Position numbers and translations under genes: made by a program. A stretch of 64,000 bases of DNA from Mesostigma viride (lineage: Eukaryota > Streptophyta > Mesostigmatophyceae > Mesostigmatales > Mesostigmataceae). Under the pieces are notes generated by a model. It did no database searches, was not told the DNA's origin, and was given only the letters and a program-made list of their open reading frames with translations. This document shows positions 19,354-29,221 of the stretch, one piece after another (the stretch's first letter is position 1; each line of letters starts with the position of its first letter). The DNA lies in the NCBI GenBank assembly GCA_009746045.1, contig RPFO01000076.1, positions 868,114-932,113 on the forward strand. The letters run 5' to 3'.

Positions 19354-22300
19354 ATGTTGTCCCCTGTAAATAGTCAATCACCCCTAGTGGGACGAACAGT
19401 TGTACATAGTAATGGGGGTGTCCCTCTTGTGCAGCAGCAAGGGGTTGGGAATGATGAGGTGCTTCCACTCAATGATTGCAATAACGCTGCTGCAGCAGTG
19501 GAATTCCCTGTGCCTGTGGCAGGTGCAGGGTCTCCAGTTGTTGGGGTTGACTCTGGGAGTCAAGCCGCCAGACTGGAAGGACCTGCAGCTTCTGTGGGAA
19601 CCGGGGCTGGCTCTGGGAGCCGAGCTACCTTGGAGGAGGTCCCTGGAGCAAGAGAACAGCAGGTGGGTCGTGCTATCCCAAGCACACAGTCTTTGTCACG
19701 TTCCTCTCTGTGCAGCCAGGCTGACAGGGGGTTGAGCTATGCTCAGGCTGGAAACACTCTACACCATATCTTTGGCCACTCTAAGCAGGCAGAGATGTTT
19801 GCTTGGAAGATTGGCAAGGAGCCTTTGCTAGAGGCCTGCAGTGCAGCTGCTCAGAATTGTGTCTGTCAGGAGAATGCTGTTCGCCTCCCACAGTCCCATG
19901 CCAGAGAACCTGCTAGAGAGCGGGGGGATATCCAGGTGGACATCCAACACATCAGGGGCATGTATCTGTTGGTGGGGGTGGATAGGTTTAGCAGATATAG
20001 GTTGCTGACCATTCTTCCTGGAATGCAGGAGCATCAGCTGTTGATGGGTCTCCAGTCTTTGTTGCCAGGCTTTGGGGTGTACACCAAGGTGCAAGCTGAC
20101 TTGCAGTTTGACTGCTTGATCAAGCTGGCTGACCAGCTTCCTTGTAAGTTGGTAGTGGTCCCTAGGGAATGCCATGGGCAGCAGGGAGCTGTAGAGAGAT
20201 CTATACGTGAAGTAAAAACAGTGGTGCTAGCAGCTAGGAGTGTGCCTGTTGTGGCATCAGCTCTAGAGAAAGCAGCTTGGTGTAAGGGGATTGAGGAGCA
20301 GCTTAACCACAGGGTAACCTATTACTATGATGGTGTGGCAGTCTCTCCCCTGGCATTGCAGTTTGGTATGCTATCACAGGACGTGGTGGCAGCCTGCCTG
20401 AAGAAGGCAGACAGGGTGTTTTCCAGATTGAGGCGTAAGGACAAGGGTTGGAAAATGCTGAGGCCCCAGGTGGGACTGAGGGTCAGGATGTGGAAGGAAC
20501 CGTCATTACCAGGCAAGCGTGGCAAGTGGCAAGATGGGCAGGTAACCCATGTTGAGGAAGCTAACCATTCTTGTCTGGTGGCTTTGGAGAGTAATCCCAA
20601 GCACGTGTACAGGCTATCCTGGGCTCACGTCAAGGAGAGAAGGCCAACTGCAATCTGGCCTGAAGACGGCCCTGATCCTCCCTTGGAGGGAGATGAGCAG
20701 GATGAGAGCCAGGCAGCAGATGCTAACCCACCATGCTTGGATTATGGTCTGTCCTGGATGGATGAGGGTGAGCAGGAGTCTGCTGAGACGTCTGTCACAA
20801 GGCCAGAGGTGGCCAGGGCTGCACCACAGTCCAGGGGGCTGCTTATGGCGGACATCATTCGAGCTCTGCAGAACAGCAAGCGTGATCCCAAGGTATCTAA
20901 GCTCACGGGATGGGGGTCATGTGGGGCACCAGCACTAGAAGTGGATACCAACTCACAGGTGTCCATTCTAAGGGTAGAGGATGCTGCAGGCTTGCAGTGG
21001 TCATCCCCTAGCTGCCTAGCTGTGTCTGATTTCTCTGGGAATGTGTCCATGAAGATCTTGGGAGAAGTGAGTGTGCCTATCCTGGGGGTGCCCACCACGT
21101 TCAGTGTGGTTGAAGGGTATCAGGGGCCTGCCATTCTAGGTCAGAACTTCTTGTGCTTACCAGGGGTGAGGATATCCTCTGAGGAGCTAGCATTAGAAGG
21201 GCAGGGCCGCCTTCCCTTGCAGAGATATCGCTACTCCCAGGGTCTTAGTGTGGCTGTAAGGGCTGTGAGGGGTCTAGAGGCAGAGGGTCCTGATACAAAG
21301 GAGCCCATTGCTGGGGACCTGCTGATCCTCCCTACTACGTTTGACCCACGTGAGTTGGGTGTGCAGAGGTACCAGATCCCAGGAACGAGTCCTGTACCTT
21401 GGCGCAAGCTAGTGGAGATGATGCAAAGCCCCAAGATGGCTAAGGCATGGACTCTTGGCTTTGTTGCTTCTGGGCATGAGTGGATAGTTGCCAACTGTGC
21501 AGAGCCTGTGGATGTCCTCCCTGAGGATCACCAGCTGCTCAGATTGATGTTTGTCCTCAAGCTCAAGGAGGTAGATGGCGTGCAGGTGCCACATGTTAGA
21601 CCAGTTGTGACTGAGTACCATGGCACTGGACAGTTAGCAGATGAGGAGCTTTACACACCAGGGATGCTGCATGATACATGGAGGATTTTGTTGTGCATTT
21701 ATTTGTCTTTTCTGCAGAAGGGGATACCCTATAGCTCTGTGTTGGTAGATTTCAAGAGGGCTTTTCTTAAGGGTGATCAGCAGGAAGCACAGGATACTTG
21801 GCGCACAATACCCCCTTTCTTTGTTAAGGTGCCTGCAGTGTGGAGGGCAGAGCTGAAGACGAGGTATTTGAGGATTCTCAAAGGCGTGGAAGGCCTTAGA
21901 TCGAGTCCCATCATCTGGAGGAAGAGCTTGGAGAAGTACCTCAGGTCTGTCTGTGGTCTCTCAGTCTCTCCAGTTGATCCTTGTCTGTTTCAGGGTAGCT
22001 ATGAGGGGCTGCCAGCGTTTGCCTCCCTGCATGGTGATGATCTGCATCTCCTGGGCCATCCCACTTGGCAAGAGTTGACTCTGGCCAGGATCCAGAAACG
22101 GTTTGAACTGGGTAAGATCCAGTACATGGTTGAGAATGAGCCCATGGTGTTTTGTGGAATGCAGGCGACCTTGGTCCATCAGCAGGGTACATGGTCCATC
22201 CAGCTGGAGGGTGGTAAGGATTATCCTCAGCAGATCATAGATGCCTTGCAGGAGCCCATCACCCAGGCCAGATGTGCAACAATACGAGGTATGTTGGCAT

Positions 22301-22941
22301 GGCTGGCCAGCATTTGTGCTCCTGACCTGTTGGTACTGAGTCGGTTGACCGATTCCCAACTGGTTGAGGTGGGTGCTGAGAGAGTGGTAGAGGCTGTTCG
22401 CATGTCTCCCCCTCTCATGCTGGGTCCTTTGGATTTGTACAGGCCTTTTGACATGATGCTCTATGTGGACAGTTCTATGGATAGTAGGAAGGTCACAGAG
22501 GTCAGGGGCCGTGCAGCAGCATTAATATCCCTGGTGCAGGAACAGTCCTCTCTGGTCTGCTGGTACAGTCGGTTGCAGAACAGGGTAACTCCCAGCAGTG
22601 ACATTGCTGAGTGCAGGGCAATCTGTGAAGGGCTTCATACTGCTCTTTACTTGAGGGAGCTATTTTACCAGCTATGTCAAGTGGCTTCCTGTCGGTTGCA
22701 GATGCACACACTGGTAAGAACTGACAGCATGGGCATGGTGCAGTTTGTGCACAGGCAGCTGGCCAGGAGCAGGGACCTTGATTATTTGTTGCTCAAGGAA
22801 ATGTCTTGCTTAGCTAACATTGAACATGTGGCTGGCGTGGACAACCCTGCAGATGCTCTCACCAAGCTGGAGGAGAAGGCTGAGCTGCAATACCCTTTGC
22901 TTCGTGGGCTCATGGCCTCCAAGGGGGGAGGGCCAGAGTAG
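19354..22941 (+). CDS. Copia-1 Pol: integrase - protease-like - reverse transcriptase - RNase H
   Basis: 1195 residues, intact. The integrase has a HIFGH...CVC zinc finger (about residues 128-160), catalytic D196, D249 and E281 (QGAVERSI), and a C-terminal SH3-like part with LSWAHVKERR. A retropepsin-like domain follows, with EVDTNSQVSIL (D531) and PAILGQNFL, and lies between integrase and RT instead of before integrase. The RT has VDFKRAFLKGD (motif A) and LHGDDLHLL with H893-G-D-D in place of YVDD. RNase H has LYVDSSMDS (D1039), SDIAECRAICEG, RTDSMG and the Copia hallmark ADALTK. The enzyme copies and integrates element DNA. Confidence 0.93.
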   Translation: MLSPVNSQSPLVGRTVVHSNGGVPLVQQQGVGNDEVLPLNDCNNAAAAVEFPVPVAGAGSPVVGVDSGSQAARLEGPAASVGTGAGSGSRATLEEVPGAREQQVGRAIPSTQSLSRSSLCSQADRGLSYAQAGNTLHHIFGHSKQAEMFAWKIGKEPLLEACSAAAQNCVCQENAVRLPQSHAREPARERGDIQVDIQHIRGMYLLVGVDRFSRYRLLTILPGMQEHQLLMGLQSLLPGFGVYTKVQADLQFDCLIKLADQLPCKLVVVPRECHGQQGAVERSIREVKTVVLAARSVPVVASALEKAAWCKGIEEQLNHRVTYYYDGVAVSPLALQFGMLSQDVVAACLKKADRVFSRLRRKDKGWKMLRPQVGLRVRMWKEPSLPGKRGKWQDGQVTHVEEANHSCLVALESNPKHVYRLSWAHVKERRPTAIWPEDGPDPPLEGDEQDESQAADANPPCLDYGLSWMDEGEQESAETSVTRPEVARAAPQSRGLLMADIIRALQNSKRDPKVSKLTGWGSCGAPALEVDTNSQVSILRVEDAAGLQWSSPSCLAVSDFSGNVSMKILGEVSVPILGVPTTFSVVEGYQGPAILGQNFLCLPGVRISSEELALEGQGRLPLQRYRYSQGLSVAVRAVRGLEAEGPDTKEPIAGDLLILPTTFDPRELGVQRYQIPGTSPVPWRKLVEMMQSPKMAKAWTLGFVASGHEWIVANCAEPVDVLPEDHQLLRLMFVLKLKEVDGVQVPHVRPVVTEYHGTGQLADEELYTPGMLHDTWRILLCIYLSFLQKGIPYSSVLVDFKRAFLKGDQQEAQDTWRTIPPFFVKVPAVWRAELKTRYLRILKGVEGLRSSPIIWRKSLEKYLRSVCGLSVSPVDPCLFQGSYEGLPAFASLHGDDLHLLGHPTWQELTLARIQKRFELGKIQYMVENEPMVFCGMQATLVHQQGTWSIQLEGGKDYPQQIIDALQEPITQARCATIRGMLAWLASICAPDLLVLSRLTDSQLVEVGAERVVEAVRMSPPLMLGPLDLYRPFDMMLYVDSSMDSRKVTEVRGRAAALISLVQEQSSLVCWYSRLQNRVTPSSDIAECRAICEGLHTALYLRELFYQLCQVASCRLQMHTLVRTDSMGMVQFVHRQLARSRDLDYLLLKEMSCLANIEHVAGVDNPADALTKLEEKAELQYPLLRGLMASKGGGPE

Positions 22942-23878
22942 ACCAAACAGCCTTGCTCTAGGTGGGAGGCATCCCAGTGGGCTGGGCAGCCACGTGGTGG
23001 CTGACAGCAGGTCCTTCAGAGTTCAGACACACTCTGCTGGACAGGGGTCAGGGTGGAGTCACTCCCCTGGCTGAGAATTTCGCCTGGCTCTGTCATGGAG
23101 CTGCAGAAGAGTCTTAAGGACTTTGTAATGGGCCTTGGGTCTTCATGGAATGGACCCTGCAAGGGCAGCCCAAGTGTTGGCTCTAACAGGTTGCTGTACA
23201 TTTGTATATATTCTCTGTAACCAACCTGTTGCATGCTAATAAAATCCCTGGTTGTGTGACCATGTTGGACGTGGTTGCCAGGGGCCTCACTATGGGTTAT
23301 ACTCCTTTATAATAAAACATAATCTTGTTATTGTCATGTCTTGTTGTTTGTGATGCTCAGTTCCAGGAGCTGATCCAAACCTGGAGGATATGGGGTGGGG
23401 TTCGATTCCCCAGCTGACCTCAGCCTGGCATGTATGAATCCTGAGTTTATCCCTCAGTGAGGACATGGGCTCCCCATGTGTTGGCTAACATTTGTCAGGG
23501 CTCTCTCAGTCTTTGGAAGGATTTAAAAGATAAAGGAGGCTCCGTGGCGGGCGCCATATGAACGGGCGCCTGTGATAACTGGATGACCAGGAACTCACAA
23601 TAGTACGTTCATGGACTCCTCTATCCAAACTCCTCTGACTAAGTGAAGACCTAACTTTAATCTACACCAGGTTCCCAAAGAAAGGGTTGGGATGTCATGT
23701 GGGTCAGAGGGCAACCTTTGAACCAATGAGCAGGCCTAGCTAATATTTGGAGGCACCTCAGGTTCCAAAAGAAAAGGCAGGTCTGGTCTCTGGGAGGGAT
23801 CAGATGTCTGAAGGCTTGTGGGGACAGTGGCTGATAGGTTCTCAGGCTGGTCCAAGCTCCAAAACAAGAAAGGGTTGG
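22942..23878 (+). other. long 3' non-coding region of Copia-1 with tRNA T-arm-like hairpin and polypurine tract
   Basis: No gene. Holds GGGGTTCGATTCCCC (23397-23411), which matches the T-arm/B-box pattern, a pair of GGGCGCC motifs 8 nt apart (23549-23570), two PPT-like A/G runs (about 23669 and 23766) and the PPT proper AAAACAAGAAAGGGTTGG (23861-23878) next to the 3' LTR. Copia-2 has the same set of signals. Confidence 0.6.
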
Positions 23879-24532
23879 AGTTAGCATATTGGGGCACCAA
23901 TGTGCTAGATGGATGCAGGTTGAGGAGACCTTTCCAACGCCGTGTCAACCGCCTAGAACAGACAAGGGACTAGAAAGTTATCAAGTCCCGAAGTACTGCC
24001 GACTGGTGGGCGAGGGCGGGGCACACTCAGGGCATAGTGGACAGGACACGTGGCAGGCCGTGCCTGCACAGGCTTAGCCTGGACTCTCACGTGACTGGGA
24101 CACAGTGTACTGAGGGCTCAACGGTACTGTGGCTAGTAGAAGCCAGTAACCAGCCAGCAGGTCTGCAAGGATGTACGTCCTTGCAGGACTGTGGCAGGTC
24201 CTGTGCTGTCCTAGACACAGGATAGCCAGAGATTCCTGTATGCTGCCTGCAACGAGGATGCAAGGCAGCGATACGAGGCTCTGGCAAGGTAGCGTTGCCC
24301 AGCGTTGCTCATGACCAAGGAACAAGGATGGAACGAGGTTGCATATAGCTCGAGGCTCAACGAGGCAACGAGCGTCTTCACACACGAACCTTGGTCGTCA
24401 CGACGAGTGGCGAGCCTATCGAGGGTCGTAGGCCTGGTGTGAGGATAAAGGTTGCTAGCCAGCAGCCTAGGGTCATTCCAGCCGGCAAGGACCAGGAGCT
24501 CACAAGCTCTGCTGACGAGTTGCTGCGCAAAT
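23879..24532 (+). repeat. Copia-1 3' LTR
   Basis: Nearly identical to 16136-16788, with a few differences (for example around 24095-24123). Preceded by a polypurine tract and followed by the GTACC duplication. Confidence 0.92.
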
Positions 24533-25820
24533 GTACCACCTTGTCAGACTTCTGCACCAGCCCAACAGCGGCGTAGGCAGCCTGAACACGATCTAGCTGC
24601 TGATTCACCCCATCCACCGATGCACAGTGCGTGAAATGGAGGTCATCGATCGTCACAGCATGCATACCTTCCAGATCCTGCCGAGATTTGAAGCACGGCG
24701 AGGGCTCCAAGGGCGCAGCAGGGTCCTCCTCCAGCCTCAGCCGGACGGTCTCCCCCGCCTCGTTGGCCTCCACCACCAGGATCAGCGCGGACATGTTGAT
24801 GCTCAGCCCACGACTAGCCTCCAACGGTGGCTTGGGGCCACAGCGGTACAACACAGACTGATGCACACACTGGGCCACGGCGACGGCCAGCTTGTTTCCC
24901 ATTGGCCAGCACAACATCCACGGCCACACCTTCCGACGAGCCCCACTCAGGCCCACCAGATCCGACCACACCGGCATGTCCACGCACAGTACCGCCGCAT
25001 CCAAACTGGCAGGCGGAGTCTGTTGTAGTACGAATCCAAATCTGATACGCCCCCAAAAACATCCTCCCCAGCGCGCGTGGGCAAATCGCAAATCACGCCA
25101 AGGTGTGGTAAAAAAGCGGGCATAGGATCTGGTAGTGGCATGTTGCCACGCCGGTTGTCCACAATCAGCCGTATACGGCCGTCGGGCTTTCCGACCCCAA
25201 AAGTACCGTTCACCATAGGCGGCTCCTCCTCAAAAAATCCACCCAAAATCCCCCTCTCCACACACACCGTGCAAACCCGCGCGAACTCCTCCATGCTACA
25301 CCCCCGCGAGATCCGCATCGACTTCTGCAAGATCCGCTCGATCTGCTGGGCTCAGCGTCCGTACCATCCTACTCTCATCATTCAAAATTGCTCCCCAAGA
25401 GGGGGGTAGTAAGTTCAGCACATCCACTTGGCCACCTTCCCCCGGACCAGGCAAAGCCAAGCGTGCGGCCACTAACGGTTCGTAAGGGGCTCCTTCAGCA
25501 TATTCACCCCCATCCACTACAGATCCTGCCATTGCCGCTACGGAACCACCGTTCCGGCGGACAAAGGACCTGCAAGCATCATCGATCCCATCTAGGGCCG
25601 CCTGCTGCAGAGGCCCGGGCACACGGGCTGAATCTACAGCAGGCGGGTCTCGCCCCCCCCCCATCCAGTTTAACGCCCTAACCGTCTGACAGGCTAGTGT
25701 GCGAGCATTAAAAGCCCGACTCATCCTATCGCGCCTACGGCCTGAGCGTACCTGCTGCCACCAGTCACGAGGTGGCAGGGGTGCTGGAAGCGGTAGTGGA
25801 AGAAGGCACCGCTCCCTCAC
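24533..25820 (-). pseudogene. PAT-A copy 2 pol, 5' part: reverse transcriptase
   Basis: Upstream half of the pol interrupted by Copia-1. It carries VGKPDGRIRLIVDN, SDLDSYYNRLRLP and TIDDLHF. A 3-4-nt insertion near 25340 and indels near 24890 and 24976 shift the frame. It begins within the overlap with ORF1 (RERCLLPLPLP), again without ATG. Confidence 0.82.
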
Positions 25821-27704
25821 TTGTTGTTGTTGGACGGGCCGCCCTGCCCCTTCTTGCCGGGACCCTGCTCCAGCTTGTGCTGCAGCTTCCCATTACAATT
25901 CGTTCAAGTGGCCCGCCGGAGCGGCTGTACAATTTTTCCCAGTGAGCGCGCTGCCAAGTGTACTTGTGGGCAAATTTTTAGGTGCCCCGTCACTTCGAGG
26001 TACTAAAAATTAGGCTACGGTACGAATTCTGCGAATTTCAGCGAATTTTCAGTCGAGCCAAAGGAAGTGACGGCAACTACCAAAAAGTTTCCGTTACGAA
26101 TTTTCAGCCCAACACTCGCGCAAAATGAAGTGACGGCAACTACCAAAAAGTTTCCGTTACGAATTTTCACTCCCACACGTTTGCACAAGAGGAAGTGACG
26201 GCAACTACCAAAAAGTGTCCGTTACGAATTTTCAGTCCCACACTTTGCGCAAATTTTAGTAGGGCTGCACGCAAGCTACCTTTCAAAATTTTGCGCTAGT
26301 ATGGAACGCATTTCATTCGTCTGGAGGAACGCTGCCCGCCAACTACCCCCGTTCAGAATGTTCCGCCGAAATTTACTTGAGATTTGGAAATCTGAACGTG
26401 CGCGCAAATTTTAGTAGGGCTGCACGCAAGCTACCTTTCAAAATTTTGCGCAAGTATGGAACGCAATTCATTCGTCCGGAGGAATGCTGCTCGTCAACTG
26501 CCCCCGTTCAGAAAGTTGCGCCGAACTTTACTTGAGATTTGGAAATCTGAACGTGCGGTTGGAGTTTCGCGGGGAAACCCAAGTTCCCGAGTAATTCACC
26601 AATGACGCGCTTCGAACACTTGCCCGCTAAAACCTAAGCAGCCGCTCCGGCTGGCCACTTAAACGAAACGGGATGCCATGCTCATCGCCGCCCGCACCGC
26701 CGGAGACGCCAGCATTGCTCCACCCTCCTGGAATGGCAGCATTGCCGACGGCGTCCCCTTCCACCCCGTCGACCCCGCATCCACCAGCTGGCATGCCGTG
26801 ATCAGCTTTGCCAGGTACTCGGCTGCTGCCAGCTCCAGAATTACTTCGGAGCGTGGCGTGGCCCAGTAGCCAAATTCTGTCACCATCGTGTCCAGAATTC
26901 CTGCCATCTGCAGGAGCAGCATCCGCCTCTCCCCGCTGGCTGAGCTGCCGTGCATCGTCAGCATTAACGATGCACGGATGGACTTCCCCCCACGCTCTCC
27001 GCGTAGTCCAGCATCCCAGGCAGCACCGCCTCCAGCATGTTGCTCACCAGCACCGGCACTGCATGCCCACTCAGCGCCACCCCCTTCGTGCGCGCCAGCC
27101 TGCCAGCAGTCGTCGCTGCGGCTGGGCCTGCAGCTGCTGGAGTCTTTGCCTGGTCCAGCAGCTTCGACATGGCCGATATCAGGTCGCCAATATCTCCGCC
27201 AGTGCGGCCGTTGCCCGGCCGGGATGGAAGCCCTCCAGCTGGCGTTGCATAGCCCGTCTCGGTCCCCAGCAGCCGACCTATGTTTCGGTCCAGGTCCGCC
27301 ACAGCCTGGTCGATCGCCCCAGGAGCGCCATCGTCCTCCCCAGCGCCCGCTCCACCATGCCCCGCCCCTCCGCTTCCACCTGCCGAAGGGGGAACACCCC
27401 CAGTTCCCACCCCACCTGCTGACACTGGTGGATCCAGCTCCGCAATAGCCTCCCCCAGTTGCGCTGCTAGCACATCGGCCAGGGCCTCCTCCCCATCCCA
27501 GTCGCTGACAAACCCCCTTTCCTCCAGTACGTCCATGACGTTCTTGGCACGCCCCGGAGTGAGCTTCTGGATCCGCTCTAGCCAACCCCCCTCCCCTAGG
27601 ATCTTCTGGACCGCAGTGGCGGCCTCCTTTGGGGTGCATCCCTCCTTGGCTGCCTGCTTGAGTTTCGCTAGGAAATTCCGGTCTGGGGCTGTCACTGTGG
27701 TCAT
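25818..27704 (-). pseudogene. PAT-A copy 2 ORF1, interrupted by a 782-bp TIR element
   Basis: Starts MTTVTAPDRNFLAKL at 27704; the first 246 codons are open and better preserved than in copy 1. A C-run of six instead of seven (about 26987) shifts the frame, and the TIR element at 25894-26675 separates the conserved AVRAAMSM block from the C-terminal GKLQHKLEQ segment. Confidence 0.75.
25894..26675. mobile_element. TIR element (MITE-like) in PAT-A copy 2
   Basis: Absent from the same site in PAT-A copy 1 (5970). Its ends form an imperfect 29-bp inverted repeat (25899-25927 and 26639-26667; core AAGTGGCC.GCCGGAGCGG, three mismatches). CCAT on both sides (25890-25893 and 26676-26679) is a possible 4-bp duplication. 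The interior is made of tandem repeats: three units of about 63 bp (26050-26245; core GTGACGGCAACTACC) and two of about 154 bp (26246-26555; core TTAGTAGGGCTGCACGC). No ORF. Superfamily not assigned. Confidence 0.75.
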
Positions 27705-27772
27705 GGTGGGTTATACTGCTTGATGTGTTATCTTGCGTTTTGTTTTTTGTGATGTGGTCACGTGAGGTTCTC

Positions 27773-28029
27773 AGGCAAAAGAAACAACCTGCTTCCCTAG
27801 AATGGAAGCCCACCCTTTATAGCAACCACCTCTCCAGCCAACCCCTACCCGGGTGGCTGAGGTACGGGTGCCAGCACAAAAAATATTTTTTCTAAAATTA
27901 TTTTTTCTTTTGGTGCTATATGGCGTTGCATTCTCCGCTCAGCAGGTTAGTCATAGATAAAATGAGCATAGCTCACCAATTCATCCATCCATCCATCCAT
28001 CCATCCATCCATCAATCCATCCATCCATT
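27773..28029. repeat. PAT-A split arm (A1 of copy 2), outer end missing
   Basis: Matches 8232-8499 from AGGCAAAAG to the CACCAA..CATCC stretch, then a short ATCC run and an abrupt change to unrelated sequence at about 28029. The terminal AAATTTATT end is missing. Confidence 0.8.
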
Positions 28030-29221
28030 AAAGGCCTTTAAAGGATTATATTTTGCAAGCATAAGGGTGAGGTTCTTCCTAAAATTGACTCCGCCGTAGA
28101 GTTTCAACGGGCAAGTTGCAAACACGCACGTTACTTGATTCGTACCTCGCTGCCAGATTCTACAGGATTCCATGCGCTGACCCGCGAACAAGCTTTCTTC
28201 TTTGGGTTTGGGGTCTCCCAACTTTCTGTGTAGAGCGGGCCTGAAGCCCTTAAATGCAGAAGGGCTAAGGCACGACTCACATGAGGCGGTGAACCCTTTG
28301 TGAACTCTTTTGTGAACTGGGCCGACCGGGGCCGAGCTAATTTTGGGTCCCGACGAGTTCACGAGTTCACAGGACGAGTTCACAATCTCCCCAAAGTCCG
28401 AGGTTGGTGAACTGTCCGTGAACTCCTGGTGAACTCTTTGTGAACTTGTGGGGAACAGCGTGCGTTGGGGCGAAGCAAGCCCATGAAAATGCCAGACGTG
28501 CAACATTCGCGGGAAGGTGGCAGGTGCTCGGGAGTCGCCAGCCATGAGGGACACCGACTAGCTTTTTCAGGAATGGCTACAACGGGTTACCCTCGCGAAA
28601 GGTGACCCGAAGCCTGCTAATAGCGACGACATTAACCCAAATGCTCCGAGCCCCACGGCTGTAGAAGAGCAGAGCATCGCACGCGAAGGGCACAGCGCCG
28701 CACCACTCGATCTGGTTGCGGCTTTGGTGATCTTTGGAGATGCTGGCAATCTTGAGGACGATAGTTGGCGCAGTAATAAATGTCGGTCTTCTTGTGCGGC
28801 ATTGCATACTCTTTGGAGATGACAAGGCGAGCTCGCCTAAGCCGAAGGCAAAGCGAAATATGAGCGACAAAGCAAACGTTAAACTCACAACGCCCTGATG
28901 ACAATATGGATGGCGGCAATTGGTGGGCGGTCCCACGCGGAATGGGGTCATTTTTGGTGCATTTTGCAAAAAAAAAACGCTAGTTTCAATTGTTCGATCG
29001 CGTTTTTTCGCGCGAATTTGGCGTCCGATCGCGTATTTTCGAGCTAATTTGGTGTCATAATGCTTAATTCATGTCAATTTGAGCGTACATTCCACATCGA
29101 GAGGCTTGAAAGTTAGTAATTCATGTCAATTTTACGTGGAGAGGCTCGACATCATCCTAGTTACCTTTGTATTAACCATAGGACGAGCATTGCCAGCGCA
29201 TGTCCAAGTGCTAACTTCCCC
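28030..29221. other. no supported gene; cluster of GTGAAC repeats
   Basis: Between the PAT-A end and the unknown gene. 28285-28460 has about seven GTGAAC and three GTTCAC hexamers arranged as two arms in inverted and direct order. A minus frame over it (28012-28554) reads through the repeats and has no recognisable domain. 28970-29150 is AT-rich with CGATCGCG motifs and a repeated AATTCATGTCAATTT. Confidence 0.4.

Larger units (their letters stand above)
16136..24532 (+). mobile_element. Copia-1: full-length Ty1/Copia-type LTR retrotransposon
   Basis: LTRs 16136-16788 and 23879-24532, flanked by the 5-bp duplication GTACC (16131-16135 and 24533-24537). The pre-insertion sequence CCCGTACCACC is intact in PAT-A copy 1 near 4607. 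Order: LTR, accessory ORF, gag, in-frame TGA, pol, a 937-nt non-coding stretch, polypurine tract, LTR. The pol frame is uninterrupted, making this the best-preserved element in the window. Confidence 0.93.
8068..28029 (-). mobile_element. PAT-A copy 2 with three nested insertions
   Basis: In coding orientation this copy reads: truncated arm (28029-27773), ORF1, pol, arm (14086-13947), PAT-C insertion, then the joined repeat (8499-8068). That is A1-ORFs-B1-A2-B2, the canonical PAT layout. It carries PAT-C exactly at the B1/A2 junction, Copia-1 inside pol with a GTACC duplication, and a 782-bp TIR element inside ORF1. The 5' arm lacks about 60 bp at its outer end, beyond a short ATCC run. Sequence is nearly identical to copy 1 outside the insertions. 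Confidence 0.85.

Noticed and set aside
19545-19570. VGVDSGSQAA in Copia-1 as a normal protease active site before integrase
   Set aside because: No flap or A-L-G-x-x-L motif follows, and Copia-2 lacks an equivalent; the convincing protease-like domain is after integrase.
23397-23411. tRNA gene suggested by the T-arm-like hairpin
   Set aside because: No acceptor, D or anticodon arms can be fitted around it; only the T-arm/B-box pattern is present.
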